From assembly GCA_009746045.1 (NCBI GenBank), contig RPFO01000175.1, positions 3,099,634-3,163,633 on the forward strand: a DNA stretch of 64,000 nucleotides, in the 5' to 3' direction. This DNA comes from Mesostigma viride. Taxonomy: Eukaryota; Streptophyta; Mesostigmatophyceae; Mesostigmatales; Mesostigmataceae. A program made the position numbers and the translations under genes. This document shows positions 13,101 to 25,100 of this stretch, in pieces; positions within the stretch are counted from its first letter, which is position 1; each line of letters begins with the position of its first letter. Below the pieces are notes generated by a model that had not been told where the DNA came from, did no database searches, and saw nothing but the letters and a program-made list of their open reading frames with translations.

Positions 13101-16100
13101 GGGGCATGGGGCATGGGGCATGGGGCATGGGGCATGGGGCATGGGGCATGGGGCATGGGGCATGGGGCATGGGGCATGGGGCATGAGGCATGGGGCATGG
13201 GGCATGGGGCATGGGGCATGGGGCATGGGGCATGGGGCATGGGGCGTGGGGCGTGGGGCGTGGGGCGTGGGGCATGGGGCATGGGGCATGGGGCATGGGG
13301 CATGGGGCATGGGGCATGGGGCATGGGGCATGGGGCATGGGGCATGGGGCATGGGGCATGGGGCATGGGGATGGGTCATGGGTCATGGGTCATGGGTCAT
13401 GCGTCATGCGTCATGGGTCATGCGGCATGCGGCATGCGGCATGCGGCATGCGGCATGCGGCATGGGGCATGGGGCATGGGACACAGATGATCCATTGGAT
13501 GGGCCATGGATGGCAAGCTGGATTGAAGATTAAATGTGGAATGGCAATCCGGATCGAAGCGGGCAGTGCCTTGATGACCGGATTTTTTCTTTTGTTTCTT
13601 GTGTGGGTTGCGTAGACGAATGTGTCGAACATGCCTGGAACATGACCATCTAGCTTTGCCGAGTTGGGCGTGAACCTTTTTCGCTTATCTAGCGGTTAAT
13701 GTCATTCCTCCATGATATTCCGTTGATGAACTTAAAATCGGAGTATTAGCAGTTGCGTTGTTGGGGGCCATGGATGTTTCCTGGGAATGGGGCAAGGTGG
13801 GGGTAATAGTGTGAGCGGGGATGGGATAGGGGGGGCAATGTTATAGTATCTTGGTGGGTTGAGGAAGGGTGCGAGAGGAGGGGTAAGGGGATGCGGCAGC
13901 ATAATTATGCTTGGAATGGCCATAATGCAGGTGCGAGCAGGGACTGTCCACGCCAATGTCTGTTCAAATCATTCTGGCAAAAGGCTCTTTGTCTATGGTT
14001 GAAGGCAAGGGAAGCTCGGCTGATGACGTTTCTCAGCTGGGTCAAATTGTGTTTCTGGCTGTTTCTACGCATTGTACTGAGTGAGTTACACTCTCTGTCT
14101 CCTGGCATGGGCGTGGCATTGGCCTCCCTCGTACCTGGCAGGTTCCCTTTTTCAAGAATTTCGGAGCCATTTGCCTCCTCGCGTTCTACGGCACGTTCAT
14201 CAGCGCGATCGTTACAGGCGCGATGATGTGAGTACTGATGTCTTGCTCCAGAATAGGTGTGCTTTTGATGGCCATGCATGTACTTACCATGTGTGTGCCT
14301 GTATTTGCGGTTCTATTTGCCTTTCTCCTGGCCTTTGGGTTGAACACGTACCATTGAGGTTGAATGTGCCCTTTTAGGTGGATGGTGCACTTTTGTGTGA
14401 ATTTTTTTGCCTTCCTTCAGCTGATATGGCATTCAGTCGAGTTTTTGGAAAGAAGTCGCGCTATTCGGAGCTGCAGGTTTTGGTAGAGAATATTTTGGGT
14501 ATCGAACGTGGGACGCTGCCTTTCCAGTATCGCAGCCATAGGCTGCCATCCAGGGATTTTGATGTTTTGGGGCTGTCCAGGAGGCAAAGCTGTTCTTAAA
14601 GAACTTGCAAACTGGTTGGTTGTGACCTCGGAACAATTATTACCCAGGGTCGCATCGCAGCACGGTACTCAGATTTGCCATCCCAATGCATCTCGTCCCC
14701 ATGCTCCTGCCGGTTTTCATGCGTGGTTTTCACACTTTTCTTTACCTGTACTCCCTTTCCCACTCGGCACTGCCTCTTTTGATCAATCTGTGCTGCCTGT
14801 CCTTTCCTGTGCTTGACTAGTCCTCCTTTCTCTCTCTCCTCCCCCCCCCTCGCCCCCCTGCCCCCCTGCCCACCAGCAACCCTTCCCCCTTCTTCTCCCC
14901 CTTTCCCCCTCCCCTCCCCTTCCTCATGCTCTCCCCGTTTCCCCCTGTCCCCTCCAACCCAACCTCCCCTCCTCGTTCGATTCCTCTTCCCTGCCTGCTA
15001 ACCCCAGGTTTGGCTTTGGCAAGCTGGGCATCTGCACGGACATGCCCATGATGGAGACGCTGCTCTTTGGCGCGCTCATCAGCGCCACCGACCCGGTCAC
15101 TGTGCTGGCCATGTTCCAGGTACGGGCTGGTCCCTGTATTTGCCATGTTCCCGGGAAGGACTGGTCAGTGTACTGGCTAGCGACCGGGCCCGGGATGGCA
15201 GGATGAATAGGGACAGGGTAAGACAGCTTTGAGAGGATGCGCCGCATGTGCACTTGGTCGATATGGTACGAGTATATGTCCTTACCTTGTTTGAATTGCC
15301 ACAGCTTTTGTTGTTGTTTGCTATCATCCGCCTTTGTGTACCACAAGCAGCACAGAGTTCTATTCGACATGAGTTCTTTCTGACATGATAATGGTGTGTG
15401 AGGCAGGGTATTACTGGGGGGGCTGGGGCCGTGTGATAGGGGTCAGGGAGTAACTACTGGCGAGGTAAAGACACGGGGTTGAGAACTCCTCACCGTCACC
15501 AGCGAGAGCATGCTGTTGCAGACAGTGTGAATGATGGACATGGAATGTTCTGCGCAGGGAGGCTCATGCAGGGCTAGCACCTTGAAATTTATTATTTTGT
15601 TTTTTTATGCAGACCAATCTACTTTGGTCGTTTTGCTGGGTTGTCATGTTTGATTTTCTGAGTGCAAGCATGAGTTTTTCATGCTTGCCAGCTATGAAGC
15701 AATTGATGCTCGCTGTGGCTCTATGCATGTCTTTATGTGTGCGTTTTGTGTGCGTATGCGTACCCGTGCTCCCATTTGTGTCCGTGGGGGTGTGCGCAGA
15801 CTGGTGTGTGTGTTTCTGTAGTTTTCGTTGCGGGTGGTAGTGGGGACGATGCTTTGTTTCCTGACGTGTGCTTTTTGATCGGTTTCTTACGTGCCGGCCT
15901 GCAGAGGATGGGTGTGGACGCCAACCTCTACAACTTGGTATGTGGAGCTTGCTGCGCCTCGCAATAGTTCTAGTCTAAGCTAGTCTAGGCTTGGCAGTGG
16001 CGCACGTAGGTGCAGCATCTCAATAATTAATGACGCTGTCTGATAGGTAGCGCTCCAAGTGCATGGGTGGGTGGCTAGTCAACTTTCTGGTCTCATGCAA

Positions 16101-19100
16101 GCAAGGGCACTTCCTCATAGGGTCTCGGGTGCGCCTAGTTGTAGCTGTCAATGTTCGGATTGTGTACCTAATCCCACCATGTTGTAAAGGAGGTGGCTTG
16201 CCCCGTGTGACCTTTGTGGCCCTCCTTTAGGACTTCCGTGTAGGTGCCCTGTGTTAGACATGCCTCCAGTCAGAATGTGTTCTGCATCGTCCCAGCCAGT
16301 ATGTGCACTAACGATGCACCTCCCCCCGTGACCCCCCTAACGGTGCGCCTACTTATGCCTACCGGCTGTCTAGCATTGAGACTAGGTTTACGTGCTATTG
16401 TTTATCAAGTGCACCGGCGAAAGAGTGGGTGTCGTTTTCACCCTGCAGGTCGGTAAGACCCTTACCCGTTTTTCGGTAAGACCCTTTTTACCCGAGACTG
16501 TGCTAACTGTGTAGAGCGATTGATGATGATGGATAATGATAATGATAGCAATAAATTGTATACATGGTTTATGGTATCAATTCACCCCGTGGGCCCGGGC
16601 ACCGAGAACGTTTTTCTTCATGTGGCCACCTCCCTGAAGTTACCAGCTAGTTGACTTTTCACTGTAGATACCAACTGCTTTTGCTCGCTTGCTTTCCCCC
16701 GTCAGGGCTCGCGCCCAGGAGCATGCCTCAATTGGCTGGCTTCCCTAACATCCCCTTTTTTTTCTTTGGTGTTGTGCCTGGCATGTCTGGGTCTTGCTTC
16801 GGCTGCGCAGGTGTTTGGAGAGAGCGTCCTGAACGATGCGGTGAGCTATTTCACGTCAGGTTGATGTATGGGCAGACAATTGCAAAGAGAGGGCAGTCTT
16901 ATGGGGGAGGGCATGACAGCAACCTAAGAAGCTTCTCAGAAGTTGGAATCGCTGCATGGGTGTGTGCATATGGGTGTGGAGCTCCCAAAGCGATACTGGG
17001 GGCAGTACTGCCTTTGTACCATATCAAGTATTGATTGTTAAATTAGGGCCGCTGATGCTTTCCCCTACCCACCACCCCATTCACCCCCACCGTTGTCTCC
17101 CATTCCCGAAAGGTTGTCTGCTACTGGTCATGGTTGCTGGTATTGAGCTCTTCACCCATGACTGTTGTTTTTTGTTTGTTGTGTCATGTACCCTTGATTC
17201 ATCGTGGTTGGTCGGCTGGTTCGTTGCCACTGACCACTGCTTTCTTTGGTTGTTTGTTTCAACTGTTTTGGCTTGGAATGTGCCGATGAATGAATGCATC
17301 CATGCAGGTCGCCATCGTCCTGTACAAGTGAGCATCCGCACCGGCTGTATCGCATCAACTGCAATAAAGTCTTTTGCCGAGCTATATCTGGCTGCTGCGC
17401 GGTTGTTGTGTGTTCCCTGTGGCTTCCTGAATAATAGGTTTGATTTCCTGGTTAAAGGAGGATTGCTTGAGAATATAGGGACTTCCGAGAAAATATGGAC
17501 TTCTGAGAAGTGGGATTGCTTTCATGCTTTGATGGCAACTGATCACCTTCATCTGTGCACAGCCTGCGATTTTCATCGTCGTGTGCTCATGGTTTGTTGT
17601 TGCCATGTGAGTATCTTAACTGATGGACTAAGGGTTTACCTCATTACCCTAAAACCCAAACTGTCGATGTCCTCCCCAGGTCACCATGACGGGTGTTTCG
17701 GTATCTTCCCAAGGTGATGACTCATTGATAGTCTGACAGGCAGTCTTACAAATTTCCTGGCGTATGCCATTGGCTTTCTTCATTTCTTTTGTGACCTGAC
17801 ATTTCTGAAATATCTTATACATCTGTGCACCGTGGGACAGATCCTTCCAAAAATACCTGTTTGAGGGCTTCTCCGCGTTCAGCCTGGTGCACGGGCTGCT
17901 CAACTTCGTGTTCATCTTCGTTGGCTCGTTCTCTGTCGGTATGTCGCGGTGGCACTGTTGCAATAAAAATTACGCCTGAAGTGTCATCGCCTGTAGAATT
18001 AATGGTAACGATGCTGGTTTGTCTCATCAGTGCCATCGCATTTACTTGACCTAACTATCCCAGCATAAGTGATCGTCTGCAATATATACTTATGTCTGTG
18101 ACTCGGCATGTCTTTATGGGTGAGTCAAAGGCCTGCCACCACCAGCATGCGTGCCAAGGCATACCTTTTTTTGTCAACATGCTTGCCTGAGTCGCAGTAG
18201 CTGTTGTCTCTATCCATGTAGAAGCTGCCAGGGTGGTTGGAGGTAGCTGGGATTCGTTATAAATAGAGGGCATGTTTGAATGGGCATGAATTGCTTCGTC
18301 CGGACCCTTGCTGCAAACCATTACTGGTCAAGTCTTTTGGCACCTCACCCTCTTCCCCATTGAAACCGTGATATGATTGTGTTACAGTAAGCTTGCCTCT
18401 TAACCATTCCTATGCATCACTGCATACTCTGGCTTGCCACGGAACATCAATCAACAGTTTTCTGTCAGTCGAGCAGAGGCCTCGCATAACCTGTTCCATC
18501 TATCGTATGTTGGATAACCTCTCTTATTTATCCTATCTTTTTTCTTATCAAACCTATCTTCTGACCTGCTTGTCGTCCCTCCCATTGCTCCACCTCCCTG
18601 CCCTTGCCATCGCAGGCTTCTTCATTGCTTGGTTTGCCGAAATGATATCCTTTTCCAGGCTGTGACTCCGCGTGGCCCTGCCTCCCAGCTGGGCCCTGCT
18701 TCGCTCCGCTCTTTACAGTGAAAAATAGTGTGCCCTAGAACTGGGGAATGCCTTGTTTCGGAAGCTTGAGAATCGAAGAAGCAGGCGTGGACTCTGAGTA
18801 GGATGTGCTTGTATTAGGCTTGGCATTTTCACCAACAGGTGTTGGTATTCCCACTCCATTCGCCACCCAGTTTTTCCTCACGCCTGCCCACTCCCCCACC
18901 TTTCCCCCTTGAAGCACCCAGGGCGCATAGACATACCATAGTGGACCCACGTCTCACCACTAGCATTCCATTCGCAGAATGGTTCCTTGAAGCCCTGCAT
19001 GGCCAGCACACTGGTAATGACATAGCCTCATGGATAGGTGGAGTGGCAGTCGTACTCATTCCTTGTCAGTTCCTTTTCTATGCTTCCATGCTACCATGCG

Positions 19101-22100
19101 TGTGTTTGTCATACATTCTCAATTCTTATCTCATCACATGGCACGTTCGTTCCTTGACAGCTTCCGCCTCGTATCCTTGCTCGCTGCCATGGGTTTCTCC
19201 TGTGCTCCAACGCTCTGTGGGCTTTCCACCCGGGTAAAACGCCTCATCGTTGGTCATTGGCTGTTCCTGCTTGCACCCATGGGTTGGATCTGGCGCGGCT
19301 TCCCCCCCTACCTGGTGGCGTACCCGTGCTGTGTGCCTTGTCCCTTCCCCGCCTGCTCCCCACTCCCTCTTTTTCTACCCCTCCCCCCCCCAACTTTTCC
19401 GTGTCCCCTTTTCCCCCCTTGCCCCCCTTGCCCCTCTTGCCCCCCTTGGGCCCCTTGGCCCCCTTGGTCCCCTTGCCCTCCCCTCTTGCCCCCCCAATCC
19501 CATGTTCTTTGTCCTTGGCTCTCCTCGATGGAGTTGTTGGCGGACTTGACCAGCACTTCCTCAAGAACTGCCAGATGAGCCGCCCCGAGTAAGTCGTGTG
19601 CCACTGCGTGTGTCAGCCATGAGCACAAAATCCATTTTTAGTTTGTCACGATGCAAGTTTTTATTTCTTTTTTTACCCTCTTCTCCCTGTCTTTATGCAA
19701 AGTTTTTGTACCTCTTCCTCACCTCCGTTCGCTAGTCTCGCTCTCTTACTAGCTGGGTATCGTTCAGGGTTAGCAAACGTTGTTTAGTATTTTCATGGCG
19801 ACGAGGGCATAATCTCCCACCGTGAAGAAGCCGCATGGCGACGCTGATCCTCTAACATCATTTATGGTTGAAATGCAGCTGTAAGGTTGCTGCACTCTAG
19901 GGGAAGGATTGCAGCGGAAAAACGCTGCCTGCGCGCCTGGTTGGCCATCGCTGCCCAAACTGCTCCACGTTGCCCCCCAACCCCCTCTGGCTCGACTGGC
20001 AACTGATTGACGTCACGATGTGCCTTCTGTCTACGCACCACCTGCTCCTTTTCTCCGCCCCGCAGCAACCGTTACCTGGAGTCTGCGTTCGTGGCCATCG
20101 TGCCCTACTGCGCGTGAGTATTTGGCACACCGTTCTGGCTGGTTCCAGGGGTCTCAAATACACCTGCCCGCTTTTGCGACTTGTATTCACCTATGCTCCT
20201 TCCAAGAGCCCTCCGTTATGCACCGGGGGATTTGTTGTGAGTTGTCGCCTCTTGGCAATGCTGAGATCTTTGGTTGTCTATACCTCACAAATTTTTTCAT
20301 CATTGCCCTTGGTTGTCATATTCTCCCCGTCCGGATGTCGTCAGGTACATGCTGGCGGAGGGCCTGCACATGTCAGGCATCGTGGCCATCCTCTTCTGCG
20401 GCATTGTACGTGATCGTTGTTGCAATGGCCATTGCGATCATTTGTACCATTATCTTTGCCCCTAGATACGAGATGCAGCCATGAGCCAAGCTCTTCTGTG
20501 TCGATCGCTGCGGTCATGGCCGCGAGTTTGCTGTCACACTCTTGCTACCCATGCCAGGTGTATTGTTCTTCTTATACCACTAAGATGCTTCATTATTTTT
20601 CTTTTAATAAACTAACAAGAATAGACTTGTTATTAAGTAATAATCATTTACATTATAATGCCACCCGCATTAATGATTAAATAATAATGCAACCGGCAGG
20701 TCATGAAAGAATGCTTATTCCCCTCTCTCTCTGTAAATGTAAAATAATTACATAATTACTATTATTGCTACCTATAACTGACTTCCACCGCTTGCAGGCT
20801 ATGAGGCTGTTTTTATGTTACCCTTGCCCACCCCTCCTTTGATCTTCTGCGTCTCTAACCATCAGTAACACGCCGTCCTTATCTGCATCCGCAGGTCATG
20901 AAGCAGTACTCATACCCGCTCCTCTCGTCGCTGGGCAAGAAGTTCACCTCGATGATGTTCAAGGTGTTGGCCACTCTTGCGGAGACGTTTGTGTGAGTGG
21001 ATACTTTTGGTCGCCATCCAGTGGATAGGGAACAAATTATAGGTTACACCAATTATAGCTTTTCTTAGAGCTGCGTGGATCAATGATGTTCTTTGGTTTC
21101 TATCTCTTTTTGTTCGGTTGCTCTCCCTTACCAATGGGCTTGCCATCTGAAGCGTCCATTTTCTACCTAGTGAAAAGTGCTCTCTCAGCCTTTTCTCTCC
21201 TAGTCTCTTTTTTTTTTTTCACTCCTCTCTTTCAGCCTTTTCTCTCCTAATCTCATAGGGATGCTCGCGTGCTTACCCGTTCCTGCTCGCGCTGCGCCGT
21301 GCCCTGCAGGTTTATCTACATGGGAGGCGCGCTCTTCCTGCAGGACCAGGCGTGGCGCGCGGTGCCGTGGGCGCTGCTGGCGTTGGTACGTGCTTGACGA
21401 CCCATGAGGGGTTGCCGTGCGAAGCCGTAGAACATCAACCCCAAACCCTAACCCAAACCCACTCCACTGCTACACCACATCACATCAGATACTATGCAGA
21501 TCATTGTGAACAAATCAAGCACCCGCACGGCCAATCACTGGTGTTGGTACTTGCTCAACCAACCAACCAGCCAATCCACCCACCCACCCACCCACCCACC
21601 CACCCACCCACCCACCCACCCACCCACCCACCCACCCACCCACCCACCCACCCACCCACCCACCCACTCAGGCTGTACTAGCATGTATCACTACGATAGT
21701 TACCGAGGTACCTCATCGGTAGGTTGGCTGACGATGAAGCGCAGGGGTAGTGCCGCTCCATGCCATGCTGTAAGAAATGAATGAGGTAAGTCCTGTCTGG
21801 ACCCGCGGTTCAAAAATCCATGACAAAGTGCGCCTGGCAGTATCGTTTGTTGCACACCTTCTTTAAGCCACTAGCGTACATTTCTGTTTGGCATGCCCAT
21901 GCTACTGTGACCCTGTGGCAGCCGGTAGTGCCAGCGTACTCGCATCTTAGTGGACAATTCGCCGTTGATTCAAGGTCTGCCATAGCCATGCACATGTGCC
22001 AAGCGGTCTTCTTGCTTGATGGTCGTGAACAGGTGCTTGCACCCTCTTTGACTGATGTTGCAACGCCCAGAATGGCGCGTGAGAGCCCTCGTTCTTAGTC

Positions 22101-25100
22101 TTTTGGCTCGTTAGATTGCTGCTCGTGAGCACGGACATTGGGCTCCCCGGCCATGGGTAGAGGGGAGCCTCCGTCGGAGATCGTTTCAGCCCATCTTGGT
22201 TTGCTATTTTTTTTTTTTAGCCCAAGTTGCTGATGCATGATTCTGGAGATGTCTCCCCTGTTGGTTCGATGGCCCCATCTGGTCTACGCGCCATAACGCC
22301 GTCGTAATCTGGCACCGCTGGGTGGCGTCGTCAATGCCTGTCGCCCCCTGCCTTAATGTGCCTTTCGTCCCCTGCCTCTCGCCGACGACACCTGGACATG
22401 TGGTCTTCCCCGGCGACCACGCGCTTCAGTTCTCTGTCCTCATCGCGAGGTATGGTCTTGTTTGTTAGCCACGAGGCAGACGCTTTCACGATTCCCTGTT
22501 TTATGAAAAAATGGCTGCGATGGGATGGTTTTACAGCCTCGCCGCATGAGCCGCCTTCTCCGCAGGCGTTCCCGCCCAATGGTGCTGATGAGAAATTTCT
22601 GGCACATTTGTCACGACTGGCTTTTTCGGCCGCGATTGCCCACTATGTAAGCATCTCTAGTCTCACTCACGGATGTCCTATCCTCAAATATCATTATACA
22701 ATATCGTTTGCCCTGACAGGTGCATAAATGTGTTCCCCGCGTGCTGGGTCGTCAACCGCTTCCGTGCGCCCGACCAGCGCATCCCTCTCAAGTTCCAGAA
22801 GGCCGTCTGGTTCAGCGGTGAGCAGTACATCTTTCGTAACAGTGTGATCACCTTTCACTTGCAGCAACTATAAAAAGGCCATCTATTTCAGTGGTTAGCA
22901 GGAGCAACTCATAGTATGATTAGTTATAGCAAGCAGCAGCCTAGTACATACGCACTGCTTGACCTGCACATTTGTGCATGCCGGTGCGTGCATGTGTGCT
23001 AGCGTTTGTATGGTTGGTGTACAGAAGGTTTACCGAGGGTGAACCGAGGGTGCACAGAGGGGGAACAGAGGGGGAACAGAGGTCCTCTGTGAGCCATGCT
23101 TGCCTTTGCCCATGTTTGTGTATCTATGCTTTTCCCCACCCTTGCCATCATGGGGGTTGTCCAGGCCTACTTGGCGCAAAGGCTTTTTTTCCGCTGGGCA
23201 TGCTGCGTATGCGTCGTTGCACACGTCTATCAGCTTGCATGCCCGTCACACTGCATCTGTCGTTGCTTTCCCTTTCCCAGCCTGCGCAGTGCTGTATTTG
23301 TTTGTTTCCCATCTGTCCTGTATTTGTTTGTTTCCCATCTTTCCTGTATGTGTTAGTTTTCCATCTGTCCTGAATATGGTAGTTCCTGATGTAGGTCTAT
23401 CTGTGCAAACCCCCCCGTCGTGGTCCAGGCCGGCGTGGCGCGATCACCTTCTGGCTGGGGGTATTTCTGTATCTGTCTAATCACCCGTTTACTGGCATCA
23501 TGTTCATGTACCCCCCCCCCCCCCCCTCGTGGCCCAGGCCTGCGTGGCGCGATCGCCTTCTCGCTGGGCGTGCAGGCGTCCAAGCAGCTGCCCGACGGCC
23601 ACGGCAAGATCATGCTCACATCCACCATGTACATCATCTTCTTCACGGTGAGGAAGCGGAAAGACCTTCGCGAGCTGTGTTCTGGTAGGGGATGCAACGT
23701 AGATGTTGTTGGTCAGATTGGCTGCATTAGTGCAATTTTATCAGGATCATGCTCACATCCACCTCGTACATCATCTCCTTTGCGGTGAGTTGGGCGGCAG
23801 GTGTGCTGGTACTGCGGGCTAGCGTTGCCATGTGTTTGTTTCTATTCACCTGTGGTGTGTTTTTACCTATCTTCTCACCTGTTCAGTGAAACATGCCCAG
23901 CGCGTTGCCAGTCTTTATTAGGGAACTGCTGCGTGCATTGTAGAGCTAGATTGCCGCAAACGGTGACGATATATTCTCGCCTTGATTTAATTGTCAGTTT
24001 TTGAAAGAGCCTGATTATCATTTAATTTATCTGATGATCATTTATTATTATGTTACCAGACTCGTGTTGGAGCCACCGTAGTCCCTTAAAGGCTAAAATC
24101 CATGTTTGATATCCAGTCTTTCACGTTTCCTCATTTCACCTAATTACTAATTTTCATCCGCCACTCGCTGTGGCTACCGTCCCCTGCAGGTGCTCATCAC
24201 GGGAGGCGCGCTGCCTGCCGCGCTGGACCGCCTGGAGATCTACCCGGTGGAGGTGCGTGCCGCTTGCTGGTGCTGCTTGCTGGTGCTGCGATTCCTCTTG
24301 CTGCTGTCGCTGCCGCCTCTGCCAGCGCCTCTTGCTGCTGTCGCTGCTGCCTCTGCTAGCGGCGGCGCAACCGGGACATTGTTGCATGCTAATCTACGCT
24401 CTTTGATCAGTTTGTTGCAACTTGCAAATCTACGTTTCTGGATACCGATGCTTGCTTATGACTATGACCTTCATAATCGCACTGTCGTTTGTCAAATTTT
24501 TTTTTTCCCCCTAATCGCTGGTCAAATTTTTCTTATTGAATTATCTGCCATCATCTCTGCTACTCTTCCATGGATGTCTCTCCGTCTTTGCTGCCGGCTA
24601 TCGCTATCCGCATGTCTTGGTTTAATGCGGGCTTTCTGTCGATACTCCCTCAATTTGTTGCAGGCTATCCGTACATGTTCCCATGGTCCACTGCGGACTC
24701 TGCCTTACTTACATAATTTACGTGCTTGCATGCTTGCATCGCTTGGCTATCATCCCTGCAGGGCGGCGCGGGCCACGGCCACGATGAGGACGGCGATGAC
24801 AGCACCCACCACGGCCACCGCTCGAAGGAGCCGCGCACGTCTCAGGACGGCGACGCTGCCATCCACGAGCACTCACCCGTGGCGGAGCGCCGCGAGCTGA
24901 GCGTGCACCCTGAAAGGGAGCCAGGGGGTAGCGGCAGCGGCCGCAAGTACGCGGTGGTGAACGGCGAGGGGGGCCTCAAGGCAAGTGTGCGGGCAGAAAC
25001 GAGAAGGGCCAGGATAAGGATAGTTCCTTCGAGCTTTGTTGACTAGTCTCATTGGGGAGTCCATAGACAGTTGCATGGGCAGTTCCAAAGAGCCTCACAT

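Noticed and set aside
12152-13615. Long open frames encoding Gly-His-Trp-Met or Pro-His-Ala-Cys repeats
   Set aside because: A 7-bp repeat without stops opens all frames on both strands; no start, splice or homology support.
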